Shown: piece by piece, positions 1 through 7,323 of the stretch | Position numbering within the stretch: position 1 is the first letter of the stretch | Layout of the letters: the number at the start of each line of letters is the position of its first letter | Origin: Bacteroidales bacterium | GTDB taxonomy: Bacteria; Bacteroidota; Bacteroidia; Bacteroidales; UBA932 | DNA: 64,000 nucleotides | Direction: 5' to 3' | Assembly (NCBI GenBank): GCA_016291185.1 | Contig: JAEFAI010000010.1 | Span: 7,517 to 71,516, forward strand | Translations under genes and position numbers: made by a program | Notes under the pieces: model-generated | Databases searched by the model: none | Told to the model about the DNA's origin: nothing | What the model saw: only the letters and a program-made list of their open reading frames with translations

Positions 1-608
1 AGTACGGCCGCAACGTACTCAAAATGGTGGAGCAGCTGAAAGCCATCCCCGACAAGGCCAAGCGCACCGAACAGGCCCACGCCGTCGTGAAGGTGATGGA
101 GCTCCTCAACCCGCAGGTGCACAGCCAGGACAATTTCGAACACAAACTCTGGGATCACCTCTATATGATCGCCGGTTTCGACCTGGACGTGGACTCCCCT
201 TATCCCTGCCCCGTAGCGGAGACGTTCAACACCGATCCTGTCCCCGTCCCGATGAAGGGAAGCAAGATCAAGGCCTTCCACTACGGACGCAACATCGAGA
301 GTATCATCAATCTGCTCTGCGAGCAGCCCGACGGCGAGGTCAAGACGGAGATGATCCGCTCGCTGGCCATCTATATGCGCACCCAGTATCTGATCTGGAA
401 CAAGGACAGCGTAGCCGACGAAACCATCTTCGCCGACATCGAGAAGCTTTCCGACTATCGGCTCAGGGTCCCCGAGGGGCTCAGCCTGAGCAAGATCGCC
501 GGCGACGCCAATTTCTCGCGCCCCGGTATGGGCATCAATGTCGGACAGCCTGGCTCCAGCCAGCGCAAGCGCAAGAATAACTTCAAACGTCCGTTCAAGA
601 AGAAATGA
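1..608 (+). CDS. DUF4290 family protein, 5' end cut by window edge
   Basis: Partial gene: the reading frame is open from base 3 (YGRN...) and runs through the first ATG at 24, so the real start lies upstream of the window. The visible 202 codons carry the helical DUF4290 pattern (a second YGRN near the middle, WDHLYMIAGFDLDVD) and a basic tail rich in K and R. The family is found next to ftsK in Bacteroidota; its biochemical role is unknown. The last codon overlaps the ftsK start (ATGA at 605-608), so the two genes are probably translationally coupled. Confidence 0.85.
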   Translation, partial: YGRNVLKMVEQLKAIPDKAKRTEQAHAVVKVMELLNPQVHSQDNFEHKLWDHLYMIAGFDLDVDSPYPCPVAETFNTDPVPVPMKGSKIKAFHYGRNIESIINLLCEQPDGEVKTEMIRSLAIYMRTQYLIWNKDSVADETIFADIEKLSDYRLRVPEGLSLSKIAGDANFSRPGMGINVGQPGSSQRKRKNNFKRPFKKK

Positions 609-3136
609 GACTCTGGCGAACCTGGGACGAAGAAGAGCGGGCCGCAGCCGTGCGGATCGCGGGCCTGTGCGTCGCTGCACTGACCCTCTTCATCTTTATT
701 TCCACTTTCTCCTATCTCTTCCACTGGCAGGAAGATATGAGCCTGCTGGGTGACCCGGACGCCATGGACGCCGGACGCGCCGTGGGCAACGCCGCCGGCA
801 AGCTCGGCTTCAAAACCGGGTACATGCTGGTGTGCGAGCTCTTCGGCCTGGGCAGTTTCTCCCTGCTCATCATCCTCGCCGCCGTCTCCGTACGCCTGCT
901 GGCGCACCGCTGGATGAATCCGCTGGTCAAGACCACGCTCATCGCCCTCTTCGGAGCCTTCTTCTCTTCGCTCGTGCTCGCCTACGTCGGCAAACTGGCC
1001 GGGCTGGACCTCCTGTTCGGCGGCGGCCTGGGCGGACGCTGCGGCGCTTTTGTCGTGGCCTGGGCGGAGAACCTCTTCGGCCCCATCGTCACGGGGCTCT
1101 TCCTCGTGATCCTCGTAGCCGCCTTCCTCTTCTTCTCTTCCAAGCGATTCAACCGCTGGTTTGCCGCCATCGGCACGAAGAAGCCGAAGGTGGAGATTCC
1201 CGATCAGGTCGGGAATGACGGCAAGGCGGTCGGGAATGACAGCGAGGCTTTCGGGGATGACGGCAAGGCGGTCGGGAATGACAGCGAGGCTTTCGGGGAT
1301 GACGGCGAGACGATCGGGGATGACGACGCGGTCATTTCGGACGCCTCCGCAGTCATTCCGGACGAAGATCCGGAAAGTCAGGAGATCCCCAATCAGGACG
1401 AGCTCATCCTCCCCGAGATCGCACTGGCGGGATCAGCAGATGACGGGGCGGTCGCGCTGAGCGGCAGTGAGGCATCTGCCTCCTCCAGCGCCGAAGGCAA
1501 CTTCGAAATTGTGGCCGACAACGGCCTCCAGGCCGAGCAGGTCGAGGATCTGACCCCGATCGACAACCGCCTCGACCCGCCGGACGGCCTGCCGAAATAC
1601 CAGTTCCCGTCGCTTGACCTGCTGGAGAGCTACGCCAGCGGCCGCCGGGAAGTATCTACCGAAGAGCTCACGCGCAACAATAACAAGATCCGCGCGGCGC
1701 TCGCCAACTACAAGATCCAGGTCAATGATGTCAAGGCCATCGTAGGTCCGACCGTCACGCTTTATAAAGTCTATCCCGCCCCGGGCGTCAAGATCGCCGA
1801 CATCAAGAAGCTCCAGGAGGACATCGCCCTGTCGCTGAACGCCAAGGGCGTGCGCGTCGTGACCCTGTCCGACTCCGTCGGCATCGAGGTGGCCAACGAC
1901 TATGCCTCCATCGTGCCGCTGAAGGCCCTGCTCAACGACGACGCCTTCCGGAGCAGCAAGGCCGACCTGCCCGTCGCCATCGGCTACACGATCACCCAGA
2001 AGGTCCGCGTGTTCGACCTCGCCGATGCGCCGCACTTGCTGATCGCCGGTGCCACGAAGCAGGGTAAGTCCGTGGGCCTCAACGTCATCGTGTCCTCGCT
2101 CCTGTACAGCAAGCACCCTTCGGAGCTGAAGTTCGTCTTCATCGACCCGAAGATGGTCGAATTCTCTGCCTACGGCTCGCTCCTAAAGCACTACCTGGCC
2201 GTGCTGCCCGACGCTGCCGACGAGGACGAGGAGAAGAACAACGCCATCGTCAAGAAGCCCAAGGATGCGGAGAAGATCCTCCGCTCGCTGTGCACCGAGA
2301 TGGACGACCGCTACGAGTTGCTCAGCAAGGCGGGCGTGAACAAGATCACCCTCTACAACGAGAAATACAAGGAGCGCAAGCTGCGGCCGGACCACGGCCA
2401 CCGCTACCTCCCCTACCTGGTCGTGGTCGTCGATGAGTACGCCGACCTTACCATGACCACCGGCGCGTCGCCGGATGCCCGCGCCGCCAGCCGGAGCATT
2501 ACCAATTCCATCATCCGCCTGGCCCAGAAGGGCCGTGCGGCCGGTCTGCACGTGATCCTCGCGACGCAGCGTCCGTCCGTGGACGTCATCTCCGGTATCA
2601 TCAAGAGTAACTTCCCAATGCGCATCGCCTTCCGCGTGGCCTCCCGCGTGGACTCGATGACCATCCTGGACGCTCCGGGCGCCGAGAAACTGATCGGCCG
2701 CGGCGACATGCTCTTCTCGGCCGGCATCGATTCCGAACGCATCCAGTGCGGCTTCATCGACGGTAAGGAGATCGACGCCATCACCGACTTCATCGGCGAG
2801 CAGATCGGCTACGGCCGCTGCTACAACACGCCCTATTACCTCCCCGCCCCGGAAGAGCCGGGCGCCGAGGGCGGCGAAGGCGGTGGCATGGTCGATATGT
2901 CCAAGGTGGACGAGCGCTTCGAGGAGGCTGCCAAGATGGTGGTCCTGAGCCAGCGCGGTTCCACTTCCGACCTCCAGCGCAAGCTCGGTATGGGCTACGC
3001 CAAGGCGGGCCGCGTGATGGATCAGCTCGAGGCCGCCGGCATCGTGGGCCCGCAGGAGGGCTCCAAGCCCCGGCAGGTGCTCATCGCCAGCCTGGACGAT
3101 CTGCAGCCCATTTTGGACGCGTTCTTGCACCGCTAG
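605..3136 (+). CDS. ftsK: DNA translocase FtsK/SpoIIIE
   Basis: Membrane-anchored ATP-driven DNA pump that clears chromosome DNA from the division septum. Four hydrophobic segments (about residues 15-38, 78-105, 108-130, 150-180) are followed by a linker, then the RecA-like motor with Walker A GATKQGKS (from residue 482) and Walker B LVVVVDEYADL, and a C-terminal gamma winged helix (about 780-843) that in homologues reads KOPS/SRS sites. The length (843 aa) is usual for Bacteroidota. Odd: the linker (residues 197-259) is built from a palindromic repeat and five 7-residue repeats (NDGKAVG/NDSEAFG) encoded by 21-bp DNA repeats. The start overlaps the preceding stop; the stop overlaps a possible GTG of the next gene. 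Confidence 0.95.
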   Translation: MRLWRTWDEEERAAAVRIAGLCVAALTLFIFISTFSYLFHWQEDMSLLGDPDAMDAGRAVGNAAGKLGFKTGYMLVCELFGLGSFSLLIILAAVSVRLLAHRWMNPLVKTTLIALFGAFFSSLVLAYVGKLAGLDLLFGGGLGGRCGAFVVAWAENLFGPIVTGLFLVILVAAFLFFSSKRFNRWFAAIGTKKPKVEIPDQVGNDGKAVGNDSEAFGDDGKAVGNDSEAFGDDGETIGDDDAVISDASAVIPDEDPESQEIPNQDELILPEIALAGSADDGAVALSGSEASASSSAEGNFEIVADNGLQAEQVEDLTPIDNRLDPPDGLPKYQFPSLDLLESYASGRREVSTEELTRNNNKIRAALANYKIQVNDVKAIVGPTVTLYKVYPAPGVKIADIKKLQEDIALSLNAKGVRVVTLSDSVGIEVANDYASIVPLKALLNDDAFRSSKADLPVAIGYTITQKVRVFDLADAPHLLIAGATKQGKSVGLNVIVSSLLYSKHPSELKFVFIDPKMVEFSAYGSLLKHYLAVLPDAADEDEEKNNAIVKKPKDAEKILRSLCTEMDDRYELLSKAGVNKITLYNEKYKERKLRPDHGHRYLPYLVVVVDEYADLTMTTGASPDARAASRSITNSIIRLAQKGRAAGLHVILATQRPSVDVISGIIKSNFPMRIAFRVASRVDSMTILDAPGAEKLIGRGDMLFSAGIDSERIQCGFIDGKEIDAITDFIGEQIGYGRCYNTPYYLPAPEEPGAEGGEGGGMVDMSKVDERFEEAAKMVVLSQRGSTSDLQRKLGMGYAKAGRVMDQLEAAGIVGPQEGSKPRQVLIASLDDLQPILDAFLHR
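1193..1219 (+). repeat. 27-bp palindromic repeat, family A, inside ftsK
   Basis: Reads GAGATT, a 5-bp arm CCCGA, TCAGG, the arm TCGGG, then AATGAC. Same length and same ends as the palindrome at 4511-4537, with different arms that still pair. It lies in frame in the ftsK linker (EIPDQVGND). Confidence 0.75.
1214..1318 (+). repeat. five tandem 21-bp repeats in the ftsK linker
   Basis: Units begin at 1214, 1235, 1256, 1277 and 1298, each starting AATGAC or GATGAC and ending TCGGG. Units 1-2 and 3-4 form a nearly identical 42-bp pair. Each unit is seven codons, so the protein frame is kept. The unit resembles the right half of the adjoining palindrome plus about ten bases, as if the palindrome end had been copied in tandem. 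Confidence 0.9.
1352..1379 (-). repeat. family A palindromic repeat, inverted copy, inside ftsK
   Basis: GTCATT, arm CCGGA, CGAAGA, arm TCCGG, AAAGTC. It is the inverse orientation of the family A palindrome at 1193-1219, with one degenerate end (AAAGTC instead of AATCTC). It is translated as VIPDEDPES. Confidence 0.55.
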
Positions 3137-3156
3137 TGCTTTTATTTTTTTGCACC

Positions 3157-4044
3157 ATGGAAAAACCGTTAGTTCTTATTTCTCTTGCGCTGGCAGCGTT
3201 GCTGGCGGCTTCTGCCACGGCGTGCGGGCAGGTTGTCTATATTCCCCAAGAAACTCAGTTCGTTGCCCCGAAGGTGCCTGCCTTCATCGAATTCGCCGGG
3301 CAGACCTACCGCTTCGACCGGCCCGATCTTTACGAGCGCATGGACCGCGAACTGGTCGCATTCACCTACGGGCACACCAACTCCGTGCTGATGCTCAAGC
3401 GCGCGGAGCGCATGTTCTCCCGGGTCGTCCCGATCCTGAAGAAGAACGGCATCCCGGAGGACCTGAAATACCTGATGACCATCGAATGCAATCTGGACCC
3501 CAAGGCCGTCAGCTCGGCGGGCGCGGCCGGTCCGTGGCAGTTCCTCAAGTCCACCGGACGTGCGTACGGCCTGGAGGTCGCGGACGAGGTGGACGAGCGC
3601 TACAGCATAGAGAAATCGACCGAGGCCGCCTGCAAGTATCTTAAGGAGGCCTATGAGAAATACGGTGACTGGATGACCGTGGCCGCGAGCTACAACGCCG
3701 GCCAGAACGGGATTTCCAACCGCATCGCCAACCAGCGGCAGGCGCGGGCGATGGACCTGTTCCTGCCCGCGGAGACGTCCCGCTACATGTTCCGCATCCT
3801 GACGGCCAAGTATTTCCTGGAGAACCCCGAGGAGTTCGGCTTCCACGTGGAGCCGGAGGAGGTCTATACCTACCCTGCGGTGAAGGAGACCGTCTCCGTC
3901 AGCACGGCCATCCCCAGCCTGACGGACTTCGCCGAAGAGCACGGCACCACCTATTTCTTCCTGAAGGAAGCCAACCTCTGGCTCCGCAGCGACAAGCTGA
4001 CCAACAAGGCCGCCAAGACCTACAAGATCATTATCCCGGAGTAA
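3157..4044 (+). CDS. lytic transglycosylase, SLT/MltD type, secreted
   Basis: Cuts peptidoglycan glycan strands in the periplasm. ATG 3157 gives a signal peptide (MEKPLVLISLALAALLAAS) with a cysteine at 23 that could be lipidated. A GTG at 3136 overlapping the ftsK stop would only add seven residues before this signal, so 3157 is preferred. Catalytic Glu is about E110 in the motif IECNLDPKAVSSAGAAGPWQF (positions 109-129), where the usual ES is EC; the downstream AASYNAGQNG motif is intact. At 295 aa it is compact and shows no LysM repeats. The gene directly follows ftsK. Confidence 0.88.
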   Translation: MEKPLVLISLALAALLAASATACGQVVYIPQETQFVAPKVPAFIEFAGQTYRFDRPDLYERMDRELVAFTYGHTNSVLMLKRAERMFSRVVPILKKNGIPEDLKYLMTIECNLDPKAVSSAGAAGPWQFLKSTGRAYGLEVADEVDERYSIEKSTEAACKYLKEAYEKYGDWMTVAASYNAGQNGISNRIANQRQARAMDLFLPAETSRYMFRILTAKYFLENPEEFGFHVEPEEVYTYPAVKETVSVSTAIPSLTDFAEEHGTTYFFLKEANLWLRSDKLTNKAAKTYKIIIPE

Positions 4045-4050
4045 GGAAGG

Positions 4051-4482
4051 CTATCTGAGGTCGGTGACGACCCAGTCGGGGCCGAGGGGGGCGGTATCGA
4101 AGCGGAAGGGCGTCAGGTCGTCGGAGAGGGGCAGGTATTTCAGATCGGAGATCTTCAGCGCCGAGAGCGAATTGCGGTATTCCAGCAGCTCCTCCAAACC
4201 GTTTGCCGGCTCGATATAGACTTCTTTCGAGACGGGATCGACGCTCCAGCGCGTGGTGCCGTCGCAGTAGATTTCCATCCCGTTCCCAACAGCCCGGTAG
4301 CAGTCGCCCTGGATGAGCAGGATGCCCGAGAGCCTCACGGGGGTATCCTCCGTGTAGGTGCAGTCATAGCGCAGGGCAATGCGGTCGGTCTGCAGGTGCG
4401 CGGCAATCTCACCGAGCTGCGGCTGGGCGGCCGCCGTCAGCGACAGCAGCAGGGGCAACAGGAACAGAATCCACTTTTTCAT
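4051..4482 (-). CDS. LolA-like periplasmic lipoprotein carrier
   Basis: 143 aa with a cleavable signal (MKKWILFLLPLLLSLTAAAQ) and a short beta-rich domain (VRLSGILLIQGDCYRAVGNG, DGTTRWSVDPVSKEVYIE) like the LolA fold found near ftsK in Bacteroidota. LolA carries lipoproteins from the inner to the outer membrane. It lies 54 nt downstream of addA on the same strand, so it may be the last gene of addB-addA-lolA. It is shorter than E. coli LolA, and similarity is judged by pattern only. Confidence 0.7.
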   Translation of the reverse strand: MKKWILFLLPLLLSLTAAAQPQLGEIAAHLQTDRIALRYDCTYTEDTPVRLSGILLIQGDCYRAVGNGMEIYCDGTTRWSVDPVSKEVYIEPANGLEELLEYRNSLSALKISDLKYLPLSDDLTPFRFDTAPLGPDWVVTDLR

Positions 4483-4510
4483 ACTTGCTTCGATTGAAAA
4501 CTTTGTGCCA

Positions 4511-4537
4511 GAGATTCCGGGTCAAGCCCGGAATGAC
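4511..4537 (+). repeat. 27-bp palindromic repeat, family A, at the 3' end of addA
   Basis: GAGATT, arm CCGGG, TCAAG, arm CCCGG, AATGAC, followed by TATA. On the - strand the element starts straight after TATA, and the addA stop codon TAG uses its first base. It may act as a 3' hairpin between addA and lolA. Confidence 0.8.
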
Positions 4538-7323
4538 TATACAGGTACGACTTTATCTTCTTCAACATACCAGATACAAGCGCCGACGATCTCGTAGCCG
4601 AGGTCCCGATAGAGGCGGGCATAGCGCTTGAGCTGATAGCGGTAGGTATCCAACTCGACGCCGAATTTGTAGTCCACGATGGTGGCCATCCTGCCGCGCA
4701 GGATCACACGGTCCGGGCGCTCGACCTTACCTTCGGCGTCGAACAGGTCCGTCTCGTTGCAGATCTCCACGTCATCCAGCGTTGTGGGGAACCAGTCCGG
4801 ATGCGCGGCGATGCGCTCGCGCAGGAGCCGGCGCGCTTTCTCCGCTTCGGCGCCGTCCAGCCGGCCGTCGCGCAGGGCGGCATCGACCGCGGCATCCAGT
4901 TCGCCCGCCGTGCGGACTTCCGAAAGGATGTCGTGCAGGACAATGCCCCGCAGGCGCGGCGAGGATTCGGCGCCCACGGTGCCGTCTTCGTTGAAGAAAT
5001 CGTGGGCATCCTGCGACGGGGCGAGCCGCCCGTCGAGCGGGATGGAAGGATAGGCAGCGGGGAAATCTTCCTCGCGCTGCTCGACCTTGCGCTCCATCTG
5101 CCCGAAGTCGTAGGGCTTGCCCGCTTCGAAGTTCTCCTGCCCGCCCAGGAAGGCGAACAAAATCTCGGAGAAATTGCCATACTGCACGGGCCCCTTCTTC
5201 AGGGAATCCCGGCACCTCTTGCTGGGCTGCTTCGCAATGATATGCAGGCTCTTGCCGGCGCGGGTCAGCGCCACGTAGAAGAGGTTGATGTTATCGACCA
5301 GCTGCAGGCGCTGCTCGCGCAGGACGGCATCCTCGAAAAGGCTCTCTCCCGCAAGGGAGCCGAGCGGGACCGGGTAGATGCCGGACAGCTCCTCGCCAAG
5401 CGGCGAGCGGGACGTGTCAAGCCGGCTCCAGTGGGTGCCGTTCTTGTATAGCGTGACCTTTTCCGCAAAGGGGAAGATGACGTGCGGGAACTCCAGCCCC
5501 TTGGATTTATGGATGGTCAGCACACGCACGGACGCAGCGTTCTCGGGCGAGCCAATGAAGATTTCCTCCTTCTCGTCCCAGAACTTGAGGAAGTTGCGGA
5601 GGTTGTTGCCGTTGATCTGGACCCAGTTCTGGAGCTGATCCATGAAGGCCTGCACAAAGAGGACCTGACCGTCGAACGAGCTCGGGTCCCAGGCTTTCAT
5701 CGCACGCAGGAGCTCCTCGCAGAAGTCGATCAGGGAGTGATATTCCTGCGGGAAAGTGAAATTCATCGCGTCCGCCAGGAAGCGGCCAATGCGGTCGTCG
5801 GGGTTCTCGTAGCAGCTCAGCAGCGACACCAGCCGGCGGACGAGGGGCGAGCCCTTGAGGTTGAGCGAGTCGTCCGAGATGACGGGGATGCCGTGCGCGA
5901 TCAGCTCAGCCGCGACGGCAGCGCCTTCCTTGCGGTTGCGCACGAGCACGGCGATATCGGACCATTGCGCGCCGCCACGCCGGGCATCCTCGATGGACTG
6001 CAGAATGGCCGCGGGCTGGTCGTCGCAGAAATCCACACGCACCTGCCCGTCCTGCGCCTCTTCCAGCTTCGGCTCCTGCTGCACGTCGGCGTAGATATCC
6101 TGCAGGCCCAGCAGCCCCGCCGCGTAGGCGAAGAAGCGGTTGTTGAAGCCGACGACCGTGCGCGTACTGCGCCAGTTGCCCTGCATCGTCTCCACCTGCG
6201 CGTCCGGGAAGGCGCGTCCGACTTCGCTGCCGAGCAGCTCCCAGTCGGAGTCGCGGAAACGGTAGATACTCTGCTTGACGTCGCCCACGATGAGGTTGCC
6301 GCCCTGCTGCGATTCGCTTTCGCGCAGCAGCGGGAGGAAGTTCTCCCACTGGATGTGGGACGTGTCCTGGAACTCGTCCAGCAGGAAATGCTCGTAGCGC
6401 ACGCCCAGTTTCTCATAGACGAAGGGCGCGTCGGAGCCGCCGATGATCTTGCGGAGCAAGGTGTTGGACTCGTCCAGGCAGAGGACGTTCTTCTCCGCGC
6501 AGAGCGCGTCAAATTCCTTATAGAATTCACCGGCCAGGCCAAGCTGGAACAGCATTTTGTCCAGCAGCAAGGCGGTGCAATAGGTCTTGTAGGGGAGATC
6601 GAAGAGCTCCTGGACCTCTTCGGGAGCCTTGGCCAACTTGGTCGGTGCGAGTTTCTTGACGGGCTCGCCCACTACGGCTTCGATGCCCAGGGCCTGGGCG
6701 CGCTCGCAGAAGTTCTGCATCACCCGGCGGCAGGCCGCACGGATCCGACCCAGCCGTTCCTTGCCGAAGGCCTCCCGGCCGGAGATGCCTTCCTGCTCCG
6801 CGAGTTCGCGGAATTCGTCATTTTTCAGAAGCTTGCCGATCTCGAGCAGGCCCTCGTCCACCTGGTAGCGGCGTCCTTGTTCAAGCGTGTCCGCAAGGCT
6901 CTCGCGGATCCAGTCGAGCAGCTCGCCGCTGTCCTCGGTCAGCGAATCGAGGATGCGGTCCATCGTCTCGGCAATCAGCGAATCCTTGTCCAGCTCGACC
7001 TGATAGTCGGCAAACTGGCCGATCTCGCGGGAGAAAGCCTTCAGCGCCTGCTGGAAGAAGCGGTCGATGGTGCTGATGGAGAAGGCGCCGTAATCGTGGA
7101 GCATGTCCGTGAGCAGGACCTTCGCGCGGGGGTCGGTCTCCGCACGCTTCGCCAGGTCGCGCAGGATCCTGGCCTTCATCTCGCCCGTGGCTTTGTTGGT
7201 GAAGGTCACCGCCAGGATGTGGCGGTACGGGTGCGGCTCCCGGCTGCCCAGCAGCAGGTCGATGTAGGTGTGCGAAAGCGCGTATGTCTTGCCGGAACCG
7301 GCACTGGCCTTCAGGATCTTCAT
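4537..7323 (-). CDS. addA: UvrD-type helicase-nuclease, AddA-like
   Basis: Helicase-nuclease subunit for double-strand break end processing ahead of recombination. SF1A motifs: Walker A ASAGSGKTYAL (residues 6-16), LLDEFQDTSHIQW (near 315), QSIYRFRDSDW, VLTIHKSKGLEFPHV and LFYVALTRA. A C-terminal RecB-like nuclease domain has VDYKFG (near 882) followed by YQLKRYARLY, matching the D-x-K and QxxxY nuclease motifs. The 928 aa is short of Firmicutes AddA (about 1200) but normal for Bacteroidota. The start overlaps the stop of the upstream addB-like gene by 4 nt; the pair is one operon. The stop abuts a palindromic repeat. Confidence 0.9.
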   Translation of the reverse strand: MKILKASAGSGKTYALSHTYIDLLLGSREPHPYRHILAVTFTNKATGEMKARILRDLAKRAETDPRAKVLLTDMLHDYGAFSISTIDRFFQQALKAFSREIGQFADYQVELDKDSLIAETMDRILDSLTEDSGELLDWIRESLADTLEQGRRYQVDEGLLEIGKLLKNDEFRELAEQEGISGREAFGKERLGRIRAACRRVMQNFCERAQALGIEAVVGEPVKKLAPTKLAKAPEEVQELFDLPYKTYCTALLLDKMLFQLGLAGEFYKEFDALCAEKNVLCLDESNTLLRKIIGGSDAPFVYEKLGVRYEHFLLDEFQDTSHIQWENFLPLLRESESQQGGNLIVGDVKQSIYRFRDSDWELLGSEVGRAFPDAQVETMQGNWRSTRTVVGFNNRFFAYAAGLLGLQDIYADVQQEPKLEEAQDGQVRVDFCDDQPAAILQSIEDARRGGAQWSDIAVLVRNRKEGAAVAAELIAHGIPVISDDSLNLKGSPLVRRLVSLLSCYENPDDRIGRFLADAMNFTFPQEYHSLIDFCEELLRAMKAWDPSSFDGQVLFVQAFMDQLQNWVQINGNNLRNFLKFWDEKEEIFIGSPENAASVRVLTIHKSKGLEFPHVIFPFAEKVTLYKNGTHWSRLDTSRSPLGEELSGIYPVPLGSLAGESLFEDAVLREQRLQLVDNINLFYVALTRAGKSLHIIAKQPSKRCRDSLKKGPVQYGNFSEILFAFLGGQENFEAGKPYDFGQMERKVEQREEDFPAAYPSIPLDGRLAPSQDAHDFFNEDGTVGAESSPRLRGIVLHDILSEVRTAGELDAAVDAALRDGRLDGAEAEKARRLLRERIAAHPDWFPTTLDDVEICNETDLFDAEGKVERPDRVILRGRMATIVDYKFGVELDTYRYQLKRYARLYRDLGYEIVGACIWYVEEDKVVPV

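Noticed and set aside
1214..1318. Possible CRISPR-like array of short repeats
   Set aside because: The repeats are contiguous 21-bp units without spacers and lie in frame inside ftsK.
3136..3156. GTG start for the lytic transglycosylase overlapping the ftsK stop
   Set aside because: It adds MLLFFCT before a complete signal peptide; ATG 3157 gives the better n-region.
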